From Deltaproteobacteria bacterium (lineage in GTDB: Bacteria > Myxococcota_A > UBA9160 > UBA4427), in NCBI GenBank assembly GCA_029261855.1, contig JAJDAN010000031.1, positions 1-64,000 of the forward strand: 64,000 nucleotides of DNA, read 5' to 3'. Both the position numbers and the translations under genes were made by a program. Of this stretch, positions 47,605-56,219 are shown piece after piece. The notes under the pieces are model-generated. The model was not told the origin of the DNA. It made no database searches and saw only the letters and a list, made by a program, of their open reading frames with translations. Position 1 is the first letter of the stretch. Every line of letters starts with the position of its first letter.

Positions 47605-47773
47605 GCGTACACTGCTGGCTTCGTTCGCGTTGGCCACTCGCCGCAATCTCCCACGCAAGTTGACTGCCGACCCGCAGACCCGACGTCGAAACGCCGCCCC
47701 ACGGTCCGGCCTCGTACGCTATGAACGGATGGAATGGCGCGTAGCTAAAGAGGAAAAGCACTTCTTGAGAGTC

Positions 47774-49885
47774 ATGGCCGCACGAGGCGGGCGAGATTCC
47801 CGCAAGCCCCTGACCCCTCGGGGGACAAGGGGCGCCAGGGGCGTCAGGGGGCGAGCCTGCCTGGGGCTGCTGGCCGCCGCAGTCCTGGCAGCGGCCTGTG
47901 ACCCCACACCTTCCGGCGATCCGGACAGCGCCCGGGCCGAGCGCGAGGCCGCCCTCCTCCCCCATTGGGGCCCGTTCTCGGCCGACGCCCAGCCCGAGAT
48001 CAGCGAGTCCCTGCAGCTCGACCTCGAGGCGCCGCGCCATCGGTCCGATGGGGGCGGCACCGCCAGGATCGAGGCGGCGCTCGAGATCCTGCCCGACGGC
48101 GTGCGGCGTCCCGCTCATCGGAACGCCGAGGGCCGGCCGGTGTTCCGGGCCGGCGAGCTCGCCCGCTTCGAGCTGGTCTTCGAAGCCGGGCGACGCGGGG
48201 TCGCCAAGGGTGGCTTCGTGTTCCTCCAGGTCTCGCCATTCTGGGAATGGGACGATCCACAGACCCTGTACGAGGACGGACCGGGCTTCACCCGCGTCTC
48301 CACCCAGGCCGAGGGCGTCACCGTCGACGCGACCCTCGTGTCGTCCCAGCTGCTGGCCATCGAAATCGGAGGCCGGGCGCTCGCCGCCGGTGAGCAGATC
48401 CGCATCGTCTATGGCGCGGGCCCCCGCGGCGCCCGGGTCGACCGCTATGCCGAACGCGGCGCGACTCTGTGGTTCGCCGTCGATGGCGACGGCGACGGCA
48501 TTCGCGCGTTGATCGCCGATCCGCCGAAAGTCGAGATCGGGCCGCGAGAGCCCGCTCATCTCGTCGCAACGCTGACGACGGCCGCGGCTCCGGGGGACGA
48601 GCTGCGACTCAACCTCGCCCTCGTCGATGCGCGCGGCAATGCCGGAACTTCGTCGGGCGGAGAGGTCACGATCGAGGTTCCGGACGGGCTCGAGCTGCCG
48701 GCATCTGCCCAGATCGAGCCCGGAGGTCGGGGACGCGTCAGCGTCGTCGGTCGCGCGCTCCGGGAGGGGACCTTCCGCGTCCGTGCGGAGGTCACCATCG
48801 GCGACGTCACGATCGAGTCCGAATCAAACCCCCTGGTCGCTCGGGCGGGGATTCCGCCGGTGCTCTGGGGCGATCTCCACGGGCACTCCCAGCTTTCCGA
48901 CGGCACGGGCACTCCCGACGACTTCTACGACTACGCGCGCAACGTCGCGGCCCTCGACGTCGCTGCACTGACGGACCACGACCACTGGGGAATGCGCTTC
49001 CTCGACGCCAACCCCAAGATGTGGGACCGGATCCGCAAGGCCGTTGCGCGCTATCACGAGCCGGGTCGCTTCGTGACCCTTCTCGGCTACGAGTGGACCA
49101 GCTGGCTCCAGGGTCACCGCCACGTGCTGTACTTCTCCGACCGTGGCGACGTCCTCAGCTCGCTCGACCCGCGCTACGAACGCCCCGACCAGCTGTGGGA
49201 AGCCCTGCGCGAACGCAACGCGCTGACCTTCGCGCATCACTCCGCGGGTGGCCCGATCTCGACGAACTGGACCTTCGCGCCGCCGCCGGACCTCGAGCCC
49301 GTCACCGAAGTCGCGTCGGTTCACGGCCAGAGCGAAGCCCCCGACGGGCCCGCCGCCATCTACAACCCGGTTCCCGGCAACTTCGTGCGGGACGCCTTGC
49401 AGATCGGGTACCGCTTCGGCTTCATCGGCAGCGGCGACAGCCACGACGGACATCCCGGGCTCGCGGGGATCGCGACCGGCGGCGTCTCCGGGCTGGCCGC
49501 GATCCGGGCATCCGCGCACACCCGCGAGGCCGTCCTCGAGGCCCTCCGTGCCCACCGGACCTACGCGACGAGCGGTCCGCGCATCTACCTCGAGGCGGCC
49601 CTCGAACCCGGCGAGGTGCCTTCGACACGGAGCTTGCGGGTCGAGGTCGCCGCCGTCGCACCCATCGAGCGCGTCGACTTCATCCGCAGCGGTCTGGTCG
49701 CATCCGTGCCCGGCGAGGACCAGCGCGATCTCTCGATCGAGCGCGAGATCCCCGCCCTCGCCCCCGGCGAATTCCTGTACGTCCGCGTCGTCCAGCTGGA
49801 CGGTGGCACCGCATGGTCGAGTCCGATCTACGGACCGCTGGAGACCGGCGACGAGTCACCGCGCAGTGCCGCCGGCGCCCACTAG
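47774..49885 (+). CDS. PHP-domain (DUF3604) lipoprotein
   Basis: A 703-residue protein. ATG 47774 is preceded by TTGAGAG and opens an Arg-rich n-region and a lipobox ending LAAAC. A beta-sandwich region (about 60-350) precedes a PHP/DUF3604 metal-dependent phosphoesterase domain with LWGDLHGHSQLSDGTGTP near 364, LTDHDHWG, FAHHSAGGP and SGDSHDGHPG. DUF3604 proteins are predicted hydrolases of unknown substrate, often lipoproteins. It starts 170 bases from the divergent rhomboid gene. A start at 47729 is also possible. Confidence 0.82.
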   Translation: MAARGGRDSRKPLTPRGTRGARGVRGRACLGLLAAAVLAAACDPTPSGDPDSARAEREAALLPHWGPFSADAQPEISESLQLDLEAPRHRSDGGGTARIEAALEILPDGVRRPAHRNAEGRPVFRAGELARFELVFEAGRRGVAKGGFVFLQVSPFWEWDDPQTLYEDGPGFTRVSTQAEGVTVDATLVSSQLLAIEIGGRALAAGEQIRIVYGAGPRGARVDRYAERGATLWFAVDGDGDGIRALIADPPKVEIGPREPAHLVATLTTAAAPGDELRLNLALVDARGNAGTSSGGEVTIEVPDGLELPASAQIEPGGRGRVSVVGRALREGTFRVRAEVTIGDVTIESESNPLVARAGIPPVLWGDLHGHSQLSDGTGTPDDFYDYARNVAALDVAALTDHDHWGMRFLDANPKMWDRIRKAVARYHEPGRFVTLLGYEWTSWLQGHRHVLYFSDRGDVLSSLDPRYERPDQLWEALRERNALTFAHHSAGGPISTNWTFAPPPDLEPVTEVASVHGQSEAPDGPAAIYNPVPGNFVRDALQIGYRFGFIGSGDSHDGHPGLAGIATGGVSGLAAIRASAHTREAVLEALRAHRTYATSGPRIYLEAALEPGEVPSTRSLRVEVAAVAPIERVDFIRSGLVASVPGEDQRDLSIEREIPALAPGEFLYVRVVQLDGGTAWSSPIYGPLETGDESPRSAAGAH

Positions 49886-50067
49886 CCCCAATGCGTCAAA
49901 GGTCGAGCTTCCCGCGTGCCGGAGAGCCCGGTGGAACCCTCACGAACGAGGTCCGCGTGTGCTCTCGCCTGTGCGTGACAACCTCACTGAAGTGGCGCCA
50001 ATCGGCCGGTCTCGGAACGCGGCACGAGCCCTCGAAACACCGGCGTCTCGCCCGCATTGGGAGTTGC

Positions 50068-50094
50068 GCCCCGATCCGCATGACGGATCGGGGC
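50068..50094. terminator. Hairpin, 11-base perfect stem
   Basis: GCCCCGATCCG pairs with CGGATCGGGGC across a 5-base loop. It lacks a T-tract but its place between convergent genes suits bidirectional termination. Confidence 0.5.
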
Positions 50095-50105
50095 TAGCTG
50101 GCCGG

Positions 50106-50124
50106 CCCGCGGCCTGGCCGCGGG
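50106..50124. terminator. Hairpin, 7-base stem
   Basis: CCCGCGG pairs with CCGCGGG across a 5-base loop; it is followed by a GGGATCCC palindrome. Confidence 0.4.
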
Positions 50125-50151
50125 ATCCCGGCTTGCGGCGGAAGCCGAAAT

Positions 50152-50170
50152 CCCAAGACTGCGTCTTGGG
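50152..50170. terminator. Hairpin, 8-base stem
   Basis: CCCAAGAC pairs with GTCTTGGG across a 3-base loop, 8 bases past the stop of the leftward NIPSNAP gene. Confidence 0.5.
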
Positions 50171-50178
50171 TCGACCTC

Positions 50179-50511
50179 CTAGGCAAGGCCACCGGCGTCG
50201 AGCGGGCTCGCGAGACCCCTCAGGAAGGTCCGCTCCTCTCTCAGGATCAGGCGCTTCTCCTCGGCGAACTCGAAGTTGGCACGGCCCTCCGGATCCTCGC
50301 GGAGCCGCGCCCGGTATGCCTCGTAGTCGGCCAGGCTCGCGAACGAGATCACCCCGTAGGCGACGTCGTTCGTGCCTTCGTGCGGCAGGTAGTAGCCGAC
50401 CAGGTCACCCCCGCAGCGCGGGATGATGCGCAACCAGTTCAGGGCGTACGCCTCGAAGGCCTCCCGCTGGAAGGGGTCGACCTGGTAGCGGATGAAACAG
50501 GTGATGCTCAC
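50179..50511 (-). CDS. NIPSNAP family protein
   Basis: A 110-residue dimeric alpha-beta barrel (ferredoxin-like) protein: [46 protein letters not shown] and [14 protein letters not shown] match NIPSNAP. The function of the bacterial family is poorly known. The GTG start overlaps the stop of the upstream gene as GTGA, so it is translationally coupled to the PEP-mutase-like enzyme and probably acts with it. Confidence 0.9.
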   Translation of the reverse strand: MSITCFIRYQVDPFQREAFEAYALNWLRIIPRCGGDLVGYYLPHEGTNDVAYGVISFASLADYEAYRARLREDPEGRANFEFAEEKRLILREERTFLRGLASPLDAGGLA

Positions 50512-51341
50512 GAATTCCTCCCGGCTGCCTCGGCGGGAAAGGCCTGCTGCAGGTCTGCGAGGGGTGGGACGTCGCGCACGAAGCCGAAGCGCCCGGCGCG
50601 CATGGCTGTCGCCGCTTCCACGAAGGTGCCCAGAGCGAGGCGCGACAGCGCTCCGCCGATGCTGACACGACGAACACCGATCTCGGCCAACTGCTCGAGC
50701 GTGATCGAAGGGTCGGCGAAGCCCATGACGACATTCACCGGTCGGCCGACGGACGACACGACCGCACGCATCTGGTCGAGGGTGCGCAGGCCCGGGGCAT
50801 ACAGGACGTCCGCCCCGGCTTCTTCGAAGGCCTGCAAGCGGCGGATCGTGTCGTGGAGATCGTCGATCCCGTGCAGGTGGTTCTCAGCGCGCGCGGTGAG
50901 CACGAAGGGTCCTGGAAGCGAGCGAGCCGTCGCGACAGCCACGCGCACCCGCTCGACTGCGAGGTCCATGGCGTAGACCGGGGCCCCGGCCCGACCGGTC
51001 GCGTCCTCGATGGACGCGCCCACGGCGCCGCAGCTCCACGCCTCCTCGATCGATCGCGCGGCCTGCAGCGGCTCGGCCGCGTAGCCGTTCTCGAGATCTG
51101 CGGTGACCGGAAGGCGCGTCGCATCTGCGACCTCCTGACAGTTGAGCAGGACCTCGCGGCGACTGGCACGTCGGCTTCCCCGGGCGTTGGCGACGCCGAG
51201 ACTCGTCGTACCCAGCGCTTCGAACCCCATGTGAGCCAGCAAACGCGCCGTACCGGCGTCCCAGGGATTCGGAAGCAGGAAGGGCTCGTCCCGCAGATGC
51301 AGCTCCCAGAAACGTGCGGCGCGGTCGTGCTGGTCGGACAT
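50508..51341 (-). CDS. Isocitrate lyase/PEP mutase superfamily enzyme
   Basis: A 277-residue TIM-barrel lyase/mutase. It shows [54 protein letters not shown], and LTARAENHL, which match the ICL/phosphonomutase-like group that cleaves or rearranges small oxo- or carboxy-acids with Mg. The catalytic Cys loop of isocitrate lyase is not obvious, so a 2-methylisocitrate or phosphonopyruvate type activity is not assured. Divergent from a LysR gene, with a palindrome between, so likely its target. Confidence 0.85.
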   Translation of the reverse strand: MSDQHDRAARFWELHLRDEPFLLPNPWDAGTARLLAHMGFEALGTTSLGVANARGSRRASRREVLLNCQEVADATRLPVTADLENGYAAEPLQAARSIEEAWSCGAVGASIEDATGRAGAPVYAMDLAVERVRVAVATARSLPGPFVLTARAENHLHGIDDLHDTIRRLQAFEEAGADVLYAPGLRTLDQMRAVVSSVGRPVNVVMGFADPSITLEQLAEIGVRRVSIGGALSRLALGTFVEAATAMRAGRFGFVRDVPPLADLQQAFPAEAAGRNS

Positions 51342-51377
51342 CGGGTCCCCCTGAAGCGGTGCGCGTCCAGAGTGGGG

Positions 51378-51398
51378 TTGGACCGTCTATCTGTCCAA
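51378..51398. promoter_or_regulatory. Palindrome in LysR-target intergenic region
   Basis: TTGGAC-9-GTCCAA lies midway between the divergent LysR and PEP-mutase-like genes. Perfect 6-base arms and this placing fit a LysR-type operator, and it overlaps possible promoter elements of the LysR gene. Confidence 0.45.
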
Positions 51399-51432
51399 TA
51401 CATACTTCTCGATCTACCCATCAGGAATATGC

Positions 51433-52344
51433 ATGACGCTGGACGAGATCGAGACCTTCCTCTGCATCGCCCGCACCGGCAGCTTCACCGACGCTTCCCG
51501 CCGGCTGGGACGTTCCCAGCCGGCGATCAGTCGACGCATCCGTCAGCTCGAGGACGACATCGGAACCGCTGTCTTCGAGCGACGCGGACGCGCCGTCGCG
51601 CTGACGGATGCCGGGAATGCGCTGCTTCCCCACGCCGAATCCGCGGTCGCCTGCCTGCGCGATGCCGAGCGCGCCGTGCACGACGTCACGTCATCCGGCG
51701 GTACGAGCGTCCTGCGCCTCGCCATCGTCGGGACCCTCGCGGACTCGCACCTGGTCGGTGCCCTTCGGGCCTTCGAAGCCCGCCACCCCCGGGCCTCGGT
51801 CGAGCTCTCGACCGCGACCAGTCGCGAAGTGAGCGCACTCGTGCGCAGCGGCGAGGCGCAGCTCGGTCTCCGCTACTTCGCCGACGGCGACCCCCAGCTC
51901 CGGTCCACGCCACTCGGCGCCGAGAAGCTGGTACTCGTGGTGCCCGCCAACCACGCGATCCAGCAGCGGCGCCTTCGCAACCTCGCGCGGCTCGCGGGCG
52001 AGCACTGGCTCGGCTTCCCGCCGGAACGCGGCCAGTCCGAGTCCCTCGGTCACGTCCTCGAACACCTGCTCTCGGCCGCGGGCTTCGCCAACCCCCGCGT
52101 CACGCGTGTGGACAGTCTCACCGGGCAGAAGCGACTCGTGGAAGCGGGCCTCGGCATCGCGCTGATGCCGCGCAGCGGCGTGCGCGAGGAGCTTGCCCTC
52201 GGCAGCCTGCGCGCGATCGAGATCCAGGGGCTGCGCCTCGAGCAGCCCGTCGTCGTGGTTCGCCGACGAGACGGCTACGAAAGCCCGCTGGCGGCGGCCT
52301 TCGTCGAGCTCTTGCGGGACTTCACGCCCGAGCTCCACGCCTGA
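51433..52344 (+). CDS. LysR-type transcriptional regulator
   Basis: A 303-residue LysR-type regulator. The winged helix-turn-helix is at the start (DEIETFLCIARTGSFTDA, then RLGRSQPAISRRIRQLE), and the effector domain begins near 88 (VLRLAIVGTLADSHLVGAL). LysR proteins bind as tetramers and usually control a divergent neighbour and themselves. Here the partner is the PEP-mutase-like/NIPSNAP pair, with the palindrome at 51378 as the likely site. The co-inducer is unknown. Convergent with the Eis-like gene; a short CCCTC/GAGGG hairpin lies in the 33-base gap. Confidence 0.92.
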   Translation: MTLDEIETFLCIARTGSFTDASRRLGRSQPAISRRIRQLEDDIGTAVFERRGRAVALTDAGNALLPHAESAVACLRDAERAVHDVTSSGGTSVLRLAIVGTLADSHLVGALRAFEARHPRASVELSTATSREVSALVRSGEAQLGLRYFADGDPQLRSTPLGAEKLVLVVPANHAIQQRRLRNLARLAGEHWLGFPPERGQSESLGHVLEHLLSAAGFANPRVTRVDSLTGQKRLVEAGLGIALMPRSGVREELALGSLRAIEIQGLRLEQPVVVVRRRDGYESPLAAAFVELLRDFTPELHA

Positions 52345-52377
52345 CGCAGTCGTTCCCCCTCCTTCGAGAGGGCTCGC

Positions 52378-53595
52378 TCAGAACTCCTCGGGCAACCACG
52401 GGGTCGGTCCGGCAAAGGCCGCGTCGAGATCGGCACGCTCGGCAGCGCTACCGCCCTCGAGCAGGCCGGCGCGCTCGAGCAGCGCAGTCTGTGCCCAGCC
52501 GGTATAGAGCGACGCGAAGCCCGCCACGGAGAGACGCGGAACGCCCGGGGCGTCATCGCCCGTCCGCTCGAGTCGGCCCACGCCCTTCGACAGCTGCAGG
52601 CGCCAGGCGCCCGCGTTGGCGGCCAGGGAAGACGCCTCGTCGGTCGCACCCCTTTCGACCAGGACGAACGGCACGTCCAGCGTCAGCGCCGGGGCGAAGC
52701 CGCGTTGCGCGACCGCCTCCGCCGGATCGACGATGCGCGTCATCACGCGGATGTCGCCGTGCACGCGCTCCACCTGATCGTCCAGCAGTAACAGCAGCGG
52801 GTCCTCTGGAGAGCTCGGATAGGAGACGACGGCCGCCTGGGTCGAGCCCGACCCCAGGGTCCAGAACAGCGAAGCGAGCGCATTCCGGCTGCCCGCCATC
52901 CAGTCGCGCACGCGGATCGTGTAGCCGTGCTGACCAGAGGCGGGCGCCTCCTGCCGGTAGGCGACGTACCCGTCGACCTCGCCGGCGGAATCGACCGACA
53001 GGTAGACATGGAACTCGTCCCACATCTTGTCGAGGAAGTACCAGCGCGAATCGACCCGTTCGAGGAAGCCGTTGATCGTGGGCGCGATGCGTTCGTAGCA
53101 AGCGCGCACGCGTGCCCGGTCCGAGGGCTCGGCGCGCAAGACCCTGCGATCGGCCGGCGGGCGCAGCTGACGAAGCGCCGAGCAATCGATGTGTCGGATC
53201 GTGTGCGCGCCGGACAGCTCCCATCCCAGCTTTCGGTAGAGGCCGGCGCTGCCCGGGTAGAGACTCGAGATCGCCTCTCCCCGTTCGCGCATGTCCGCCA
53301 GCGCAGCGCGCGAGACGGCGGCGGCGAGGCCGCGCCCGCGGGCTTCCGGCGCGACGCCGACGGAGGACAGGCCTCCCATCGAGACGCGCCGCCCGCCGAA
53401 GTACTGACCGAAGGGGATGACCCGAGCCATCGCCACCAGCCGACCCTTCGCATCGAAGGCGCCGTGGAAGCGGTCCGGGGCCGACAGCCCGTAGAAGGCG
53501 GCACGGTGAAGGCCATCGGTGTGGAAGACCTGGACGTCGAGGTCCCAGGCGGCGTCGAGGTCGTCTGTCGTAAGCGTGCGATGCTTGTAGGCCAT
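52378..53595 (-). CDS. Eis-like GNAT acetyltransferase
   Basis: A 405-residue protein with the Eis plan: N-terminal GNAT domain (SSVGVAPEARGRGLAAAV, acetyl-CoA loop), Tyr in SSLYPGSAGLYRKLGWE, a second GNAT-like domain, and an SCP2-like C-terminal domain ending in EEF, where the C-terminal carboxylate serves as the base in Eis. Mycobacterial Eis acetylates amines on aminoglycosides and proteins. ATG 53595 is chosen because the conserved start follows at once. Divergent from the glycosyltransferase with 63 bases between. Confidence 0.85.
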   Translation of the reverse strand: MAYKHRTLTTDDLDAAWDLDVQVFHTDGLHRAAFYGLSAPDRFHGAFDAKGRLVAMARVIPFGQYFGGRRVSMGGLSSVGVAPEARGRGLAAAVSRAALADMRERGEAISSLYPGSAGLYRKLGWELSGAHTIRHIDCSALRQLRPPADRRVLRAEPSDRARVRACYERIAPTINGFLERVDSRWYFLDKMWDEFHVYLSVDSAGEVDGYVAYRQEAPASGQHGYTIRVRDWMAGSRNALASLFWTLGSGSTQAAVVSYPSSPEDPLLLLLDDQVERVHGDIRVMTRIVDPAEAVAQRGFAPALTLDVPFVLVERGATDEASSLAANAGAWRLQLSKGVGRLERTGDDAPGVPRLSVAGFASLYTGWAQTALLERAGLLEGGSAAERADLDAAFAGPTPWLPEEF

Positions 53596-53658
53596 GCGTT
53601 CCAGTGTCGACGACTCGGTGGCCGCCAGCCAGCCGCGAGTCCGGGAGTAGAGCACAGC

Positions 53659-54666
53659 TTGGGCGAACCCCGCGTCTCGATCCTGCTGCCTGCGTTCGAC
53701 GCCCGGGCGACCCTGCCGGTCTGCCTCGACAGCATCCGCCGCCAGCGCGAGTCGCGCTTCGAGTGCGTGATCGTCGACGACGGTTCCAGGGACGGCACAA
53801 GCGCGCTCCTGGAACGAGCCGCAGCGGCGGACCCGCGCTTCCGGGTGCTCTCGCAGCCCCACCGCGGCATCGTCGAAAGCCTCAACGACGGGCTCGCGGC
53901 CTGTCGCGCGCCAGTCGTGGCGCGCATGGACGCCGACGACTGGATGCATCGCGACCGCCTGGCACTGCAGCTCGACGCCCTCGATCGCGAGCCCCGGCTG
54001 GCGGGCGTGGGTTGCCAGGTGCGGATCTTCCCGCGGGCCGGCCTGGCCGACGGGCGACGACGCTACGAGTCCTGGCTGAACGCCATCGCCTCGCCGGACC
54101 AGGTCCGCGCCGAGGCGTTCGTCGAGTGCCCCGTCGCGCACCCGACCCTCGCGCTGCGACGAGAAGTCCTGGCGGGCCTGGGCTTTCGCGATGAAGGCTG
54201 GCCCGAGGACTACGACCTCGTCCTCCGGCTGTTGGCTGCGGGCGAGTCCCTGGCGGTCGTGCCGAAACGCCTGCTCGCCTGGCGGGACGGCCCGGACCGG
54301 CTCTCGCGCACGCACCCCGCGTATGCACTCGAACGCTTCGCCGCCTGCAAGGCCGCATTCCTCGCCAGCGGCCTTCTGAAAGGATCGGCGGAATACGTTC
54401 TCTGGGGCTACGGGGGCACGGGCCGCAGCCTGCGACGCGCGCTGCTGGCGCACGACAAACGCCCGAGCCACATCGTCGAGCTGCATCCCGGACGCATCGG
54501 TCAGCGCATCCACGGTGCGCCGGTCATCGAGCCGTCCGCCCTGGCGGCCCTGCACGGGCGCCCCCTCGTCGCGTCGGTAGCGGGTGAGACCGCGCGCAGC
54601 CTCATCCGCGGTGCGCTGGCAGCACTCGGTCGCAAGGAGGGCGTGGACTACGTGTGCGCGGCCTGA
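53659..54666 (+). CDS. Family 2 glycosyltransferase
   Basis: A 335-residue GT2 enzyme. Its nucleotide-sugar fold shows VSILLPAFDARATLPVCLD, ECVIVDDGSRDGT and the DxD motif VARMDADDWMHRDR, then GWPEDYDLVLRLLAAGE with the catalytic acid. The C-terminal 90 residues form a small Rossmann-like domain (VLWGYGGTGRSLRRALLAH). The start is TTG 53659, since the first beta strand follows within five residues and no ATG is available. It leads a run with ExbB/ExbD/TonB, which is unusual; the acceptor is unknown. Confidence 0.85.
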   Translation: MGEPRVSILLPAFDARATLPVCLDSIRRQRESRFECVIVDDGSRDGTSALLERAAAADPRFRVLSQPHRGIVESLNDGLAACRAPVVARMDADDWMHRDRLALQLDALDREPRLAGVGCQVRIFPRAGLADGRRRYESWLNAIASPDQVRAEAFVECPVAHPTLALRREVLAGLGFRDEGWPEDYDLVLRLLAAGESLAVVPKRLLAWRDGPDRLSRTHPAYALERFAACKAAFLASGLLKGSAEYVLWGYGGTGRSLRRALLAHDKRPSHIVELHPGRIGQRIHGAPVIEPSALAALHGRPLVASVAGETARSLIRGALAALGRKEGVDYVCAA

Positions 54667-54694
54667 GCCACCCGGGTACCGTCCGGGGCTTCTC

Positions 54695-55399
54695 ATGGAA
54701 ACCCTTCTCGACAATCCGCTCGTGACCCTGCTCGGCCGTGGAGGCTGGGTGATGGGCGTGCTCGTCGCGTTGTCGCTGGCCGGGGTCACGATTTTCCTCG
54801 CGAAGCTCCAGCAGTTCGCGCGACTGCGGATCTGGAGTCGCGCCTGGATCGACGACACCCTGGAAGCCGTGCGCGTCGGCGACGCCCAGGCCGCGCTCGC
54901 ACGCACTCGCGCGACCCCCGGACCCATCGCGAAGGTGCTCACCATCGCCCTCGAAGAACGCAGCCGCGAAGGCGATGCGGCACTCTCGCCGGACGCCCTC
55001 CGCGAAGAGGTCCAGCGCGCGGGCGAAGCCGAGATCAGCGCCCTCGAATCCCATCTCCGCGGGCTCGAGGTCATCGGAAGCCTGGCTCCGCTGCTCGGTC
55101 TACTCGGCACCGTTCTCGGCATGATCCGCGCCTTCATGCGCCTCGAAGAGGCGGGCGCGCGCGTCGACCCGAGCCTGCTGTCCGGAGGGATCTGGGAAGC
55201 ACTGCTCACCACGGCGGTCGGCATCGCGGTGGCCATCCCGGCGATGGCGGCCCTCGCCTGGCTCGAGTCCCAGGTCGACCGCGTCCGACGCACCCTGAGC
55301 GACGTCGTGACGCGCGTGCTCAACGCGCGGACCCCGCCGACGGATGGCACACGCAGTCACCTGCGGCCGGCGGAACCCTCGCGTGCTGTTCGCAGCTGA
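54695..55399 (+). CDS. ExbB/TolQ-type proton channel protein
   Basis: A 234-residue inner-membrane protein with three helices: GWVMGVLVALSLAGVTIFLA near the start, then LEVIGSLAPLLGLLGTVLGM and AVGIAVAIPAMAALAWLE. These are the MotA/TolQ/ExbB signature segments. With ExbD it uses the proton gradient to energise TonB for outer-membrane uptake. ATG 54695 starts the first helix. Four genes in tight order (exbB, two exbD, tonB) form one system. The TonB-dependent receptor is not in the window. Confidence 0.93.
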   Translation: METLLDNPLVTLLGRGGWVMGVLVALSLAGVTIFLAKLQQFARLRIWSRAWIDDTLEAVRVGDAQAALARTRATPGPIAKVLTIALEERSREGDAALSPDALREEVQRAGEAEISALESHLRGLEVIGSLAPLLGLLGTVLGMIRAFMRLEEAGARVDPSLLSGGIWEALLTTAVGIAVAIPAMAALAWLESQVDRVRRTLSDVVTRVLNARTPPTDGTRSHLRPAEPSRAVRS

Positions 55400-55811
55400 G
55401 CCGCGCAAGCGCCGGGGGCCCGGGCTCACGCCGCTGATCGACGTCGTCTTCCTTCTGCTGTTGTTCTTCATGCTGGCGAGCCGCTTCGACCGCGAGGCCC
55501 TGCTGCCACTCGCGGTGCACGTCGCCTCCCCGGACGCTGCCGCGGCGCCCGACGCGACCCGCGACGACGCGCTCCGGGTGCAGCTCGACGCGGCCGGACG
55601 GGCGTTCCTCTCGGGGCGCGCCGTGGACGACGGCTCCCTGGTCGAAGCCATGCGAGCTGCCGCGCAGGCGCAGCGAGGCGTGCGGGTGCGCCCGCACCCC
55701 GAAGCGCCGCTACAGCCGATCGTCGACGTGCTCGGCCTCGCCCAGGCCGCTGGGGCGCACGACGTCGTGCTCGAACCGGTAGCGGCGGCGACGAAGACAG
55801 GAGCGCACTGA
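55383..55811 (+). CDS. ExbD/TolR-type protein, copy 1
   Basis: A 142-residue protein with one membrane helix bearing the conserved Asp in LTPLIDVVFLLLLFFML, followed by a periplasmic domain. The GTG start at 55383 overlaps the exbB end by 17 bases; an ATG at 55344 would overlap more. ExbD stabilises and gates the ExbB channel. Two ExbD genes follow each other here; the conserved Asp is present in this one. Confidence 0.9.
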   Translation: MLFAAEPRKRRGPGLTPLIDVVFLLLLFFMLASRFDREALLPLAVHVASPDAAAAPDATRDDALRVQLDAAGRAFLSGRAVDDGSLVEAMRAAAQAQRGVRVRPHPEAPLQPIVDVLGLAQAAGAHDVVLEPVAAATKTGAH

Positions 55812-55814
55812 TCC

Positions 55815-56219
55815 GTGCAGCTCCGACCCCGCCGCACGCGACGCACGACCGAGAACGTCGTGCCCCTGATCAACGTCGTCTTCCTGCTGCTCGTCTTCTT
55901 CATGCTGACGGGAACCCTCGCGCCGCCGTCGCCCCTGGAAGTGGAGCTGCCCCGGGCGGAGGGCCCGTTCCTGGACACCGAACCAGACCCCGACACCCCC
56001 GTGTTGACCCTGTCGGCCTCGGGTGTCCTGGCCCTGGCGGGTGACCCTCTCACCGGCCCGGCTCTGTCCCGACGAGACCTGGTCGAAGCCCTTGGCGCGG
56101 GCGCCGTCGCCCTGCGCGCCGACGCGCGCACGCCGGCGCGCATCCTGCTCCCCCTGCTCGACGACCTCGAACAAGCGGGCGTCGCGCAGATCGACCTGGT
56201 GATCGAACGTGGACACTGA
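55815..56219 (+). CDS. ExbD/TolR-type protein, copy 2 (conserved Asp replaced by Asn)
   Basis: A 134-residue paralogue of the previous gene. The helix reads VVPLINVVFLLLVFFML, so Asn occupies the position of the proton-carrying Asp of ExbD/TolR. The periplasmic domain ends IDLVIERGH. The GTG start lies three bases after the first copy. The two may form a hetero-dimer in which only one protomer carries protons; this is inference. The Asn replacement recurs in some ExbD pairs of other phyla. Confidence 0.85.
   Translation: MQLRPRRTRRTTENVVPLINVVFLLLVFFMLTGTLAPPSPLEVELPRAEGPFLDTEPDPDTPVLTLSASGVLALAGDPLTGPALSRRDLVEALGAGAVALRADARTPARILLPLLDDLEQAGVAQIDLVIERGH

Larger units (their letters stand above)
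49886..50178. other. Convergent gap with three strong hairpins
   Basis: No gene is seen. The gap separates the DUF3604 gene and the leftward NIPSNAP gene and holds hairpins at 50068-50094, 50106-50124 and 50152-50170. Confidence 0.6.
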
